Source of the DNA: Elusimicrobiota bacterium
GTDB lineage: Bacteria > Elusimicrobiota > Elusimicrobia > UBA1565 > UBA9628
Length of the DNA stretch: 45,088 bases
Reading direction: 5' to 3'
NCBI GenBank assembly: GCA_027406905.1
Contig: DAHZHT010000008.1
Location: forward strand, 1 to 45,088
The notes under the pieces were generated by a model. The model made no database searches. It worked only from the letters and a program-made list of their open reading frames with translations, and had not been told where the DNA came from. Position 1 is the first letter of the stretch. Each line of letters starts with the position of its first letter. Both the position numbers and the translations under genes were made by a program. Of this stretch, positions 24,591-33,132 are shown piece after piece.

Positions 24591-25720
24591 TGAAAATCCA
24601 GGTTTTAGAAGACGTACATGAAACCCGTGCCGTTATCAAGGCCATTGGAGTCGGCGGAGCCGGTGGAAACGCCATTAACCGGATGGCGGAAGCTGGAATT
24701 AAGGCGGTTGAACTGATCGCGGCCAATTCCGACGCCCAAGACCTTAGAAGAAGTTTGGCGCATATTCGCGTTCAAATCGGGGAAAAGCTCACCAAAGGCC
24801 TTGGGGTTGGCGGAGATTCCGCGCGCGGGCGCGCGGCGATGGAAGAGAGCGCCGAACAGATTCGCGAAATTCTCAGGGGGTCGGATCTCGTTTTTATCAC
24901 CGCAGGAATGGGGGGCGGAACGGGAACGGGAGGCGCGCCCTTGGTTTCCAAAATCGCCCGCGATTTAGGAGCTTTAACGGTGGGAGTTGTCACCAGGCCT
25001 TTCGCTTTTGAAAAACTCAACCGCGCCAATATCGCGGAGCAGGGAATTCAAGAGATGCGCAAAAATGTGGATACTCTTCTAGTGATTCCCAATCAGCGTT
25101 TGATTGACGTCAGCGATTCAGAGACGACCGCCGAGTTCGCGTTTCACTTGGCCGATGACGTTTTAAGAAAAGCGATTCAATCTATTTCAGATGTCATTAC
25201 CATGCCTGGCAATATTAATATGGACTTAAACGATATGCGGGCGATTATGAAAGATGCCGGAGAAGCCTTGATCGGAATGGGAGAAGCATCGGGAATAGGG
25301 CGCGCGGCGGTCGCGGCCAAGTCTGCGATTCATTCCCCTCTTCTCGAAAATGTCGTGATGGATGGAGCCAAGGGCTTAATCGTCAATATCACCGGGCGCA
25401 AGGACGGGCTTAAGCTCTCAGAAATGGAAGAAGCGATGGATTTAATTACGGGAGCGGCCAGTCCTGACGCCAAAATTAAAATGGGAAAGGCCTATGACGA
25501 TTCTTTGGGTGATTCAATTCGCATTACGGTTATCGCTACTGGTTTTCCAGTGAGAAGAAGTCCGAGGCATTTTTTTAAAACCAATCATTTTCCGGATGAT
25601 CCCCATGAAATTATTCTTGCGGGAAGGAAAAAAGGCGATGTTGAAGCCTCAAAGCCGCAGGACTTGGATGATTTATCCAAACCCGCGTTTCTGAGGCTCA
25701 AGACCCGAAGGCTCAAATAG
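24590..25720 (+). CDS. ftsZ: cell division protein FtsZ
   Basis: Tubulin-like GTPase that forms the division ring. It shows GVGGAGGNAINRM, the NSDAQDLRRS switch, the GGGTGTG signature at 108-114 and NQRLIDV. The T7-type catalytic loop reads GNINMDLNDMRAIM. The linker after the globular domain is short, and the C-terminal peptide DLSKPAFLRLK matches the FtsA-binding tail (D/L-x-P-A-F-L). I start at the ATG at 24590 rather than the TTG before it, because ATG shares its A with the ftsA TGA. That gives 376 residues, a usual length. Confidence 0.96.
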   Translation: MKIQVLEDVHETRAVIKAIGVGGAGGNAINRMAEAGIKAVELIAANSDAQDLRRSLAHIRVQIGEKLTKGLGVGGDSARGRAAMEESAEQIREILRGSDLVFITAGMGGGTGTGGAPLVSKIARDLGALTVGVVTRPFAFEKLNRANIAEQGIQEMRKNVDTLLVIPNQRLIDVSDSETTAEFAFHLADDVLRKAIQSISDVITMPGNINMDLNDMRAIMKDAGEALIGMGEASGIGRAAVAAKSAIHSPLLENVVMDGAKGLIVNITGRKDGLKLSEMEEAMDLITGAASPDAKIKMGKAYDDSLGDSIRITVIATGFPVRRSPRHFFKTNHFPDDPHEIILAGRKKGDVEASKPQDLDDLSKPAFLRLKTRRLK

Positions 25721-25728
25721 AGGGATTT

Positions 25729-26808
25729 ATGGATATTCAGAGCGTTTTGCAGGCGACTATCGACAAAAAAGGCAGCGATATTCATCTTCGAGTCGGCGGA
25801 GTTCCCCATATTCGCATTGACGGGCAATTAACGCCTTTTTCGCAGGAGATATTGACGCAGGCCTTGGTCGAGGACATTTTAAAAAAATTAATCACTCCCC
25901 ATGCGAAAAAAATATTCGATGAAAAAGGCGAGTGTGATTTTTCCTTTGAGGTTGAAAATGTCGCGCGTTTCCGGGTTAATGCGTTCTATCAGCGAGGGCG
26001 CTTATCCTTGGCCATTCGCTATATTCCGGTGGAGATTCCCTCTTTTCAGGGGCTTAGGCTTCCCTCCGCGACGCTGCGAAAAATCGCGGATCTAAGGCGC
26101 GGTCTGGTGTTGGTGACAGGTGCGACCGGTTCCGGAAAATCTTCGACCTTGGCGACGATGGTGGATGCAATCAATGAAACGCGGCCTTGTCATATTTTGA
26201 CGGTAGAGGACCCCATCGAATTTTTGCATAAAGATAAAAAGGCCATCGTCACTCAAAGAGAAATCGGCCAGGACACCGAGTCTTTTGCGGAGGGTCTTAG
26301 AATGGCCTTAAGGCAGGACCCCGACGTTATTTTGCTTGGAGAAATGCGCGATCTTGAAACGACCATGGCGGCTTTGACGGCGGCTCAGACCGGACACTTG
26401 GTTTTGGCGACGATGCACACGGTTGACACGGCCCAGACTATTACCCGCATTATCGATCTCTATCCTCCCCACCAACAAAATTTGATGCGTAAAGAATTGG
26501 CTGAAACGCTCAAAGCCGTCATCAGCCAGAGACTTTTGCCCTGTTCAAAAGGCGGAAGGGTTCCGGCTTTGGAAATCATGGTCGTTACTGCTCACATTAA
26601 AAAACTCATTGAAGATAACGATTCTAATGGAATTACCCAAGCCATCGCCAAGGGGCAATTTTATGGGATGCAAACCTTTAATCAATCTCTCTTTCGTCTT
26701 TTTAAAGATGGATTGGCTTCCGAAAACGATATCATGGAGGCCGCCACAAGCCCTGACGATTTGAGGTTGGCGATGAAGGGAATTGAACAAGAAATCCGGA
26801 TGGGGTGA
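25729..26808 (+). CDS. pilT: type IV pilus retraction ATPase PilT
   Basis: Hexameric motor that depolymerises type IV pili for twitching or DNA uptake. The N-terminal PAS-like domain contains KKGSDIHLRVGGVPHIRIDG. Walker A is GATGSGKS at 131-138. The Asp box TVEDPIEFLH, Walker B PDVILLGEMRD and His box TGHLVLATMHTVDTA follow. Near the C terminus AHIKKLIED corresponds to the PilT-specific AIRNLIRE retraction motif, though divergent. The 359-residue length separates it from the longer PilB. It lies 8 bases after ftsZ, with an AGAGGG ribosome binding site. The substrate pilin may be the gene at 3.8 kb. Confidence 0.95.
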   Translation: MDIQSVLQATIDKKGSDIHLRVGGVPHIRIDGQLTPFSQEILTQALVEDILKKLITPHAKKIFDEKGECDFSFEVENVARFRVNAFYQRGRLSLAIRYIPVEIPSFQGLRLPSATLRKIADLRRGLVLVTGATGSGKSSTLATMVDAINETRPCHILTVEDPIEFLHKDKKAIVTQREIGQDTESFAEGLRMALRQDPDVILLGEMRDLETTMAALTAAQTGHLVLATMHTVDTAQTITRIIDLYPPHQQNLMRKELAETLKAVISQRLLPCSKGGRVPALEIMVVTAHIKKLIEDNDSNGITQAIAKGQFYGMQTFNQSLFRLFKDGLASENDIMEAATSPDDLRLAMKGIEQEIRMG

Positions 26809-26811
26809 ACA

Positions 26812-27513
26812 ATGTTTGCCGAAGGCTATATAGGGATTGCGGGAACTATCGGAGTTGGAAAGTCTACATTGACGGTCGATTTGGCCAAGGCTCTTAATTT
26901 TGAGCCGGTGCTAGAAGAAGTCGAGGGAAATCCGTATCTCGAGCATTTCTATCATGACATGAAAGGATACGGCACGATGATGCAGGTTTGGCTTCTCAAT
27001 CATCGTTTCAGGCAACACCGTGAATTCGTGACTCGCATCAGTCTTGGCAAAATTAGAGGGGTGGTCCAAGACCGCACCATTTGGGAAGACACTATTTTTG
27101 CGCGGATGCTTAACGATCATCCCGACAAGATTATTTCCGATTTGGATTATAACACCTATCTGGATCTCTTTGATAACATGGTGCTTCGCGAGCTTGTTTT
27201 TCCGCAAATTCTTATATATATCCAGTGTAGTCCTCAAACCGCTCTTGAGCGCATTAAAGCGCGCGGTCGCCCGATGGAGAAAACAATTACGCTTGAGTAT
27301 TTAAAATATCTTCAGTCTAACTACGATCAATTCGTTGTGGAAATGGAACAGGCGGGAGTGCGCATTTTGAGGCTTAACTGGGAAAAATTTCTGCCTATTT
27401 CAGAAGTGGTCCGATTGATTCATGAATACTCTTTAAAGCCGTCCAGCTTTACTAAATGGGTGAGACCGCTTAGGTCCCTAAAATCGGACGTTTTATTAGC
27501 GGAGATGGCATGA
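26812..27513 (+). CDS. deoxynucleoside kinase
   Basis: Phosphorylates deoxynucleosides to supply dNTP precursors (dNK/dGK/dAK family). Walker A is GTIGVGKST at 11-19. Further family markers are EEVEGNPYLEHFYHDM, the QDRTIWED segment that matches the DRS/ERS substrate motif, and the lid-like ERIKARGRPMEK. The 233-residue length fits bacterial dAdo/dGuo kinases. The substrate preference cannot be assigned from sequence alone. It follows pilT by three bases, and its stop overlaps the ATPase gene by four bases (ATGA). Confidence 0.88.
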   Translation: MFAEGYIGIAGTIGVGKSTLTVDLAKALNFEPVLEEVEGNPYLEHFYHDMKGYGTMMQVWLLNHRFRQHREFVTRISLGKIRGVVQDRTIWEDTIFARMLNDHPDKIISDLDYNTYLDLFDNMVLRELVFPQILIYIQCSPQTALERIKARGRPMEKTITLEYLKYLQSNYDQFVVEMEQAGVRILRLNWEKFLPISEVVRLIHEYSLKPSSFTKWVRPLRSLKSDVLLAEMA

Positions 27514-28685
27514 TTGTCTCTCGTTTAAAGTTAAAAAATTGGCGGAATTTCCAATTCGTGGATGTAGAATTAAAGGAGCGGGTATTTGTCGTCGGTCCCA
27601 ACGCCTCCGGAAAATCAAATCTTCTTGAAGTTTTTAGGTTTTTGCGGGATATCGCCAAGCATGGCGGGGGACTACAGCAGGCGGTTGAAGATCATGGCGG
27701 CCTGTCTAAAATGCGATGTCTAGCCGCGCGTCAGCATCCGGATATAGAAGTCGAGGTTTCATTGTCTGAGTCTAATGATGCAAAGCCCGATTGGAGATAC
27801 TCTATCGGCATCAAACAGGAAGTTCGCGGTTTTCGCCAGCCGTATTTGGCGTATGAACGCGTATGGGGTGACGGGAAGCAACTGCTTAATCGTCCTGATG
27901 CGGACGATCAAAAAGACAAATTGCGCCTGACGCAAACGCATTTAGAGCAGATCAATGCCAACAAAGAATTTAGGGTCGTTGCCAATTTCTTTGATTCCAC
28001 GGCGTATCTGCATTTGGTCCCTCAAGTGTTGCGTTTCCCTCAAGCCTTTGCGGGCAAGGAAATTCCTGGTGATCCATTCGGTCGTCACTTTATGGAGCGC
28101 GTGGCCCGAACTCCCATAAAGACTCGTCGCGCCCGCTTGAAAAATATAGAACGAGCCCTGAGAGCGGCCGTTCCGCAGCTGAAAGGTCTCACGGATATTA
28201 AGGACGAATCAGGGATCACTCATCTGGAGGCGGTCTATGAGCACTGGCGTCCACAGGGAGCTAAACAACGGGAAGACCAATTTTCTGACGGAACGTTGAG
28301 GCTTCTGGGGTTGCTTTGGTCTCTTCTTGAGGGAGACGATCTCCTGCTCTTGGAAGAGCCTGAATTATCTTTGAATTCCGGCATCGTGAGCCGCTTGCCG
28401 GCTTTGATCTATCGTTTGCGCAACAGAAGCAAAAAGAAAGGCCAAGTTATTCTTACGACTCATAGTTTCGATCTTTTATCTGATAAAGGCGTCGGCGCTG
28501 AAGAAGTTCTATTGCTGACCCCAACGGATCAAGAAGGGACGCAAGTGGAAAAGGTTTCTGACATTGCCGATGTCAAACGCTTGCTTGAAGGCGGCATGAC
28601 TATTGGGGAGGCGGTTTTGCCGCGCGTGACCCCCAAAGATGTAAATCAACTGGAGTTCTCATTTGGAACACACGATCCCAATTAA
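27510..28685 (+). CDS. AAA_21/OLD-like ABC-type ATPase, partner of a TOPRIM protein
   Basis: SMC/RecF-like cytoplasmic ATPase of the AAA_15/AAA_21 type. It shows RLKLKNWRNF, Walker A GPNASGKS at 29-36, a Q-loop region and a middle helical insert. The ABC signature is FSDGTLRLL at 258-266, Walker B LLLLEEPE at 278-285 and the H-switch TTHS at 316-319, so the ATPase looks intact. Length 391. It overlaps the preceding kinase gene by four bases and the next gene by 23 bases. The partner carries a TOPRIM-like DxD, so together they look like a split OLD nuclease or the ATPase-effector pair of anti-phage systems (compare PARIS AriA/AriB or RloA-type ATPases). No defence function has been shown for this pair; it is read from architecture. 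Confidence 0.85.
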   Translation: MIVSRLKLKNWRNFQFVDVELKERVFVVGPNASGKSNLLEVFRFLRDIAKHGGGLQQAVEDHGGLSKMRCLAARQHPDIEVEVSLSESNDAKPDWRYSIGIKQEVRGFRQPYLAYERVWGDGKQLLNRPDADDQKDKLRLTQTHLEQINANKEFRVVANFFDSTAYLHLVPQVLRFPQAFAGKEIPGDPFGRHFMERVARTPIKTRRARLKNIERALRAAVPQLKGLTDIKDESGITHLEAVYEHWRPQGAKQREDQFSDGTLRLLGLLWSLLEGDDLLLLEEPELSLNSGIVSRLPALIYRLRNRSKKKGQVILTTHSFDLLSDKGVGAEEVLLLTPTDQEGTQVEKVSDIADVKRLLEGGMTIGEAVLPRVTPKDVNQLEFSFGTHDPN

Positions 28686-29283
28686 TTTGGCGGTTGAAGA
28701 CTCGTTAAGCGAGGTCATTCTCCGTGCCTTGATTTCTCAATCGGGTCGTCTTTATGCCGTGGGATTTTGCTATTCCAGAGGCGGCTACGGCTATCTAAAA
28801 GATAAAATTAACGGCTTTAATAATGCCGCTAAAGGAGGCACTCCATTTTTTGTTTTGACTGATCTTGACAAAACGGCTTGTCCTCCAGAATTGATCCGGC
28901 AATGGTTGTCGCCGCCGCATAAAAAACATCCCAATCTGATTTTTAGAATTGCCGTTCACGAAGTGGAATCCTGGGTCTTGGCCCATCATGACGCCTTTGC
29001 AAAATTTCTTGGCATCAAAATGGATCTAATTCCCGAGAAAGTGGATGAAATTCCTGACCCAAAAAAATTCCTTATTGACCTCGCTAAAAAATCTTCCCAA
29101 GCGGATTTGCGCAATGCCATTGTTCCTCCCTCTGGGAGCAGCAGAGCGCAAGGGCCTGATTACAATGGAAAGCTCTCTTTATTTGTTAGGGAATCCTGGT
29201 GTGCGGCGTCTGCCTCGAAACGTTCTCCAAGTCTTGCGCGCGCTTTAAAAACTATAAAGGAGTTTAAGCCCCATGCCGCTTAA
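28663..29283 (+). CDS. TOPRIM-like (DUF4276-type) protein paired with the ATPase
   Basis: 206-residue protein with a TOPRIM-like pattern: acidic E12 in AVEDSLSEVIL, then hydrophobic strand FFVLTDLDK with D67-x-D69, then HEVESWVLAHHDAF. This arrangement is typical of DUF4276-type proteins, which are often encoded beside AAA_21 ATPases. TOPRIM domains usually cut or bind nucleic acid with Mg2+. The start is a TTG at 28663, because GGAG at 28652-28655 is well placed and no ATG fits; it overlaps the ATPase gene by 23 bases. Its stop overlaps pgeF by 11 bases. Confidence 0.75.
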   Translation: MEHTIPINLAVEDSLSEVILRALISQSGRLYAVGFCYSRGGYGYLKDKINGFNNAAKGGTPFFVLTDLDKTACPPELIRQWLSPPHKKHPNLIFRIAVHEVESWVLAHHDAFAKFLGIKMDLIPEKVDEIPDPKKFLIDLAKKSSQADLRNAIVPPSGSSRAQGPDYNGKLSLFVRESWCAASASKRSPSLARALKTIKEFKPHAA

Positions 29284-29995
29284 AAATCCCGATATTTCAA
29301 CCAGCGGCTTGTGGCGGGATGAGCGCATGGAAAAGGCTGGGTTTTTAGGGGGACTCACGAAACGTTCCCTTGGGAACATGAGGGACGCTCAAAATCGCAA
29401 GCGGTTTTTTGAATCCTTGCAACTCAAGGGCCAGGATCTCAAGGTTTTAAGCCAAGTCCACGGAACGAAGATTTTTGAGGCCGAAAAAGGCGGAGAGAAT
29501 ATTTTCGAAGGCGATGGCTGGGTGTGTCGCCAAGAAGGAATCATTCCCATTGTCTTAGTGGCGGATTGCGTTCCACTTTTTATTTGGTCCAGAAAAAATC
29601 CGATTTTCGGAGTCTTTCACGTTGGATGGCGGGGAATGGCCAAAAGTTTCGCCTATATTGCCTCTACCGAGATGCAGAGAGTCTATAACGTCAAAGCCGA
29701 AGAGTTGCTGGCCTCGGTTGGCCCTCATATCGGGGCTTGCTGTTGCGAAGTGGGCCCGGAAATCAAGGAATTTTTCCCGCCCGAAGATTTTGTTGTGGAC
29801 AAACAAAAACTGCGCCTTGATTTAAATCTCGAAGCCAAAAACCAGCTGTTGCGCACGGGGATGCCGGAAAATTCAATTTATCTCAGTTCGGAATGCACCG
29901 TTTGTTCGCCGGGCTATTTCTCCTTTCGGAAAGGAGACTCAGAACGCATGGCCGCTTTTATCACGGCAAAGGAAGGACCGTCGTGTCGAAAATAA
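29273..29995 (+). CDS. pgeF: peptidoglycan editing factor PgeF (YfiH/YlmD, laccase-like domain)
   Basis: Cytoplasmic multicopper-oxidase-fold enzyme reported to have purine nucleoside phosphorylase/adenosine deaminase activity and to remove mis-incorporated amino acids from cell-wall precursors. Signatures are LSQVHGTKIF, VLVADCVPLFI, GVFHVGWRGMAKS, ASVGPHIGACCCEVGPE and LSSECTVCSPGYFSFRKG. The conserved zinc/active-site His and Cys residues are intact. The 240-residue length is normal. AAAGGAG precedes the ATG. It continues the tightly packed plus-strand operon. Confidence 0.9.
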   Translation: MPLKNPDISTSGLWRDERMEKAGFLGGLTKRSLGNMRDAQNRKRFFESLQLKGQDLKVLSQVHGTKIFEAEKGGENIFEGDGWVCRQEGIIPIVLVADCVPLFIWSRKNPIFGVFHVGWRGMAKSFAYIASTEMQRVYNVKAEELLASVGPHIGACCCEVGPEIKEFFPPEDFVVDKQKLRLDLNLEAKNQLLRTGMPENSIYLSSECTVCSPGYFSFRKGDSERMAAFITAKEGPSCRK

Positions 29996-31080
29996 TTCCC
30001 CGCCCCTCGTTGAGAAAAATTTCTCCTTATATCCCCGGGAAATCCATTGAATCCGTGCGCAGGGAATTTGGTCTTAAAGAGGTAGTTAAGCTTGCCTCCA
30101 ACGAAAACCCCTTGGGGGCCTCTCCAAAGGCGATGTCTGTTTACCGAAAAGCTTCCAAGGATTGTTTTCTTTATCCGGAAGGAGCCAGTCCCGAACTAAG
30201 AAAGGCTTTAGCCCAATTTCACCAAGTCCCGGAGGAATCGGTTTTGATTGGTAACGGCTCGGATGAAATCATTCGTCTTTTTTGCGAGGCTTTCCTAGAT
30301 GAAAACCAAGAAGCCCTTACTTCCCAATACGCCTTTGTTCGTTTCCGCCAGCAATCGATGTTAATGGGAGCGAGCATTATCGAAGTTCCGATGAAAAATT
30401 GGAAATTAGACCTTGAGACCATGTCCGGCGCATTAAGCGAAAGAACGCGCCTTGTTTTTATTCCCAATCCCAATAACCCCACGGGGACGTATAACTCTCA
30501 AAAAGAGCTTGAAAAATTTATTCTTCGCCTTCCGCCTTCGGCGATTTTGATTTTAGACGAAGCTTATTATCATTATGCGCACTTGGAAAAAGACTACCCC
30601 GACAGCATTCCCCTATGGGCGCCTAGGCTGCCCAATGTCGCGGTGTTGAGAACCTTTTCTAAGGCTTATGGTCTTGCGGGCTTAAGGGTTGGATATGTCG
30701 TCACAAACCCTGAAACCATAGGATGGCTGGACCGCATTCGGATGCCTTTTAACGTCAGTTTGCCGGCCCAACGGGCTTGCATCGCGGCGGTTAAAGACGC
30801 TCGCTTTGTCTCGAAGGGGGTTTCTCTCAATCTTAAAGAGAAAGTCTTTTTAGAAAAGCATCTTCCTCAATTGGGGTTTGAGCTTGTTTCTTCCGCCTGT
30901 AATTTTATTTTTGCAAAATCTCCCATCCCGGGAAAACAGCTTTTTCAGAAATTGCTTGAGCGCGGAATCATCATCCGCCCCTTAGATGAATACGGGCTTT
31001 CCTTCCATGTGCGCATCAGTATTGGGAAAAGGCAAGACCACCTTAAACTTTTGAAGAGTTTGAAAGCCATTTTAGAATGA
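29983..31080 (+). CDS. hisC: histidinol-phosphate aminotransferase
   Basis: PLP aminotransferase of class I/II making histidinol phosphate in histidine biosynthesis. It shows ASNENPLGASPKAM and FLYPEGASPELRKAL, then NPNNPTGTY and LILDEAYYHYA. The PLP lysine is in RTFSKAYGLAGLRVGYV, and FHVRISIG is near the C terminus. I start at the GTG at 29983, because GGAAGG lies six bases upstream; an earlier ATG would add 30 residues out of family and overlap pgeF by 100 bases. No other his genes are near, so an aromatic-acid aminotransferase role cannot be excluded. Confidence 0.88.
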   Translation: MSKIIPRPSLRKISPYIPGKSIESVRREFGLKEVVKLASNENPLGASPKAMSVYRKASKDCFLYPEGASPELRKALAQFHQVPEESVLIGNGSDEIIRLFCEAFLDENQEALTSQYAFVRFRQQSMLMGASIIEVPMKNWKLDLETMSGALSERTRLVFIPNPNNPTGTYNSQKELEKFILRLPPSAILILDEAYYHYAHLEKDYPDSIPLWAPRLPNVAVLRTFSKAYGLAGLRVGYVVTNPETIGWLDRIRMPFNVSLPAQRACIAAVKDARFVSKGVSLNLKEKVFLEKHLPQLGFELVSSACNFIFAKSPIPGKQLFQKLLERGIIIRPLDEYGLSFHVRISIGKRQDHLKLLKSLKAILE

Positions 31081-31766
31081 AGAAAAAGGGTTTTATTATC
31101 GCGATGGACGGCCCCGCCGGAGTGGGGAAGTCAACCATTGGCCAATGGGTGGCGAAGTCTTTGGGCTATTATTTTGTCAACACCGGAGAGATGTACCGAG
31201 CTTTGACCTGGAAGGCCTTGGAAAAGAAATTAGATGTCAGCGATGAAAAGAAGGTCGTCAAATTGGCCCATCAAATTCATTGGGAATTTCGTCCCTCCTC
31301 CGATGGCGTCACCTTAAAGACTTTCGTCGATGACGTGCCGGTATCAGCCCATATACGGGATGAACGAGTTGGGGCTTTTTCCAGCCAGGTGGCTTCCTAT
31401 CCCGGAGTGCGGAAATTTTTCTGCAAGTTGCAGCGAATTTTAGGCAAAGACGGCGGGGTCGTCATGGAAGGACGAGACATTACCACCCATGTTTTTCCCA
31501 ATGCGGATTTTAAAATTTATTTGGATGCCTCCGTTGAAGAAAGGGCTAAACGCCGTTACCATCAACTGAAAGCCGCTGGGCAAGACGCCAATTGGGGAAA
31601 AATCAAGGAGGCGATTTTAAAAAGGGATTTGGGAGACTTGAAAAGAAAGATTAACCCTTTAAGTTTCGCCAAGGACGCCGTTTTGATTGACTCAACCCAT
31701 ATGAGCCGGCGGGCGGTGGCCCAAAAAATTCTCAAAATGGTCCGTCATCGTCGGGCAAAACTTTAA
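31077..31766 (+). CDS. cmk: cytidylate kinase
   Basis: Phosphorylates CMP and dCMP with ATP. It shows the P-loop MDGPAGVGKSTIG, NTGEMYRALTWKAL, the NMP-binding segment and VVMEGRDITTHVFPNADFK with the conserved GRDI. YLDASVEERAKRR follows, then the LID-like region. The 229-residue length is normal. The ATG overlaps the hisC stop by four bases. Its placement directly before rpsA is a widespread bacterial arrangement. Confidence 0.94.
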   Translation: MKKKGFIIAMDGPAGVGKSTIGQWVAKSLGYYFVNTGEMYRALTWKALEKKLDVSDEKKVVKLAHQIHWEFRPSSDGVTLKTFVDDVPVSAHIRDERVGAFSSQVASYPGVRKFFCKLQRILGKDGGVVMEGRDITTHVFPNADFKIYLDASVEERAKRRYHQLKAAGQDANWGKIKEAILKRDLGDLKRKINPLSFAKDAVLIDSTHMSRRAVAQKILKMVRHRRAKL

Positions 31767-31815
31767 TACAATATACTGAAATTTTGGATAGATTACTCTT
31801 AAGAGGTTAGGTTAA

Positions 31816-33132
31816 ATGGAAGATAAAATGCAGCATGATTCCGTCGGGGCGGAGTCTAACGAAGATTGGGAAACTAGGCGAGAGATGGAAGCTCTTTTCG
31901 CGCAGGAAGAAGGTTTGTCCAAGAAAATTTCGTCTCGGGAAATCGTTTGGGCTAACGTGATTTCTTCTACCCCCGAAGGCGTTTGGGTTGATATCGGCGA
32001 AAAGAGAGAAGGCTTTATCCCCTCTTCGGATTTTACGTTTTCCACTTCTAAAAAAACCTTAAAGAACCCGGACTCATCCAAAAAACAACATAAAGAAGCG
32101 AAGGCTTCGGCGGCTTCTTCAACTCTTGAGGTGCCTAAGCCTGGAGAAAAAATCGCCGTTCTCTATGCGGGAAAACGCTCCGATGGAACGACCCTTCTCT
32201 CTCACAGAAAAGCGAAGATGGAGTTATCTTGGGAAGGAGTTTCAAAATCTTTCCGAGAGCATTCGCGAGTTTCTGGCAAGGTGGTTTCTGGAATCAAGGG
32301 CGGGTTTTTAGTCGACATTTCCGGCGTTACCGCTTTCTTGCCGGCTTCCCTGGCGGATTTCCGCCCGGTTTTCAATACCGAAGGGCTTTTAAACAAGACA
32401 ATTGAGTGCTATATCATTGATTTAAACGAAGCGGATAAAAGATTGGTCGTCTCTCGCAAGGCGATTTTAGAAGAACAGGCGGCCCAGAGACGCGCGAAAA
32501 TCTTTTCTGAAATTGAGGCGGGACAGGTTCGCTTTGGCCGCATCTCCAAGACCTCAGTTGAAGGTCTCACGATTGATATCGGAGGATTTAAGGGCCTTAT
32601 TCGTCCTGAGGATATCGCTTGGGGAGAGACTTCTACCCCGCTTTATAAGCGCGGAGACAAATTACGGGTTAAAGTCGTTTCAAAGATTCTTCCGGGAACC
32701 GATGCTAATAAGCCGGAGGGCGCGGTTTATTTTGGGATTAAACAGCTTCTTCCCAATCCCGCCGAATTATTGCGGAAAAAATATCCAGCGGGTTCGATTG
32801 TCACCGGGACGGTGATTTCCGTCGACTCATCGGGAGTAGCTTTTAAGGTCATCTCTTCTCAAGTCAAAGGCGACAGACAGAAACCCGTTTCCGAAAAAAA
32901 CAAGAAAGGAACTCTTACTCTCGCTTTCTGCCCGGCTTCTCAAATGGATGAGGAAACTCTCAAGGTAGGAGATGAGGTGGGGGCTCTGGTTTCCGGAGTC
33001 GATGCTAAAACTTTCCGTTTATTTGTCTCCATCAAGCGTTACAATGAAAAACAAGAGCGTGTTCGCGTCGCGCAATATCTTAAAGCTCCCTCGCCATTGA
33101 CCTTGGGAGATATTTTGTCATCCGAAGAATGA
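31816..33132 (+). CDS. rpsA: 30S ribosomal protein S1 / S1 RNA-binding protein
   Basis: RNA-binding protein with four visible S1 repeats. They begin near residues 27 (VWANVISSTPEGVWVDIG), 140 (HSRVSGKVVSGIKGGFLVDI), 235 (GQVRFGRISKTSVEGLTIDI) and 325 (AGSIVTGTVISVDSSGVAFKV). Repeat 1 is followed by a Lys/Ser-rich linker, and a basic insert interrupts repeat 4. At 438 residues it is shorter than the six-repeat enterobacterial S1 but typical of short S1 forms. It lies behind cmk with an AAGAGGTTAGG ribosome binding site. A short 49-base gap could hold an own promoter (TATACT near 31775). Confidence 0.85.
   Translation: MEDKMQHDSVGAESNEDWETRREMEALFAQEEGLSKKISSREIVWANVISSTPEGVWVDIGEKREGFIPSSDFTFSTSKKTLKNPDSSKKQHKEAKASAASSTLEVPKPGEKIAVLYAGKRSDGTTLLSHRKAKMELSWEGVSKSFREHSRVSGKVVSGIKGGFLVDISGVTAFLPASLADFRPVFNTEGLLNKTIECYIIDLNEADKRLVVSRKAILEEQAAQRRAKIFSEIEAGQVRFGRISKTSVEGLTIDIGGFKGLIRPEDIAWGETSTPLYKRGDKLRVKVVSKILPGTDANKPEGAVYFGIKQLLPNPAELLRKKYPAGSIVTGTVISVDSSGVAFKVISSQVKGDRQKPVSEKNKKGTLTLAFCPASQMDEETLKVGDEVGALVSGVDAKTFRLFVSIKRYNEKQERVRVAQYLKAPSPLTLGDILSSEE

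Noticed and set aside
29893..29982. upstream ATG for hisC
   Set aside because: It would overlap pgeF by about 100 bases and add sequence outside the family; the GTG at 29983 has a good ribosome binding site.
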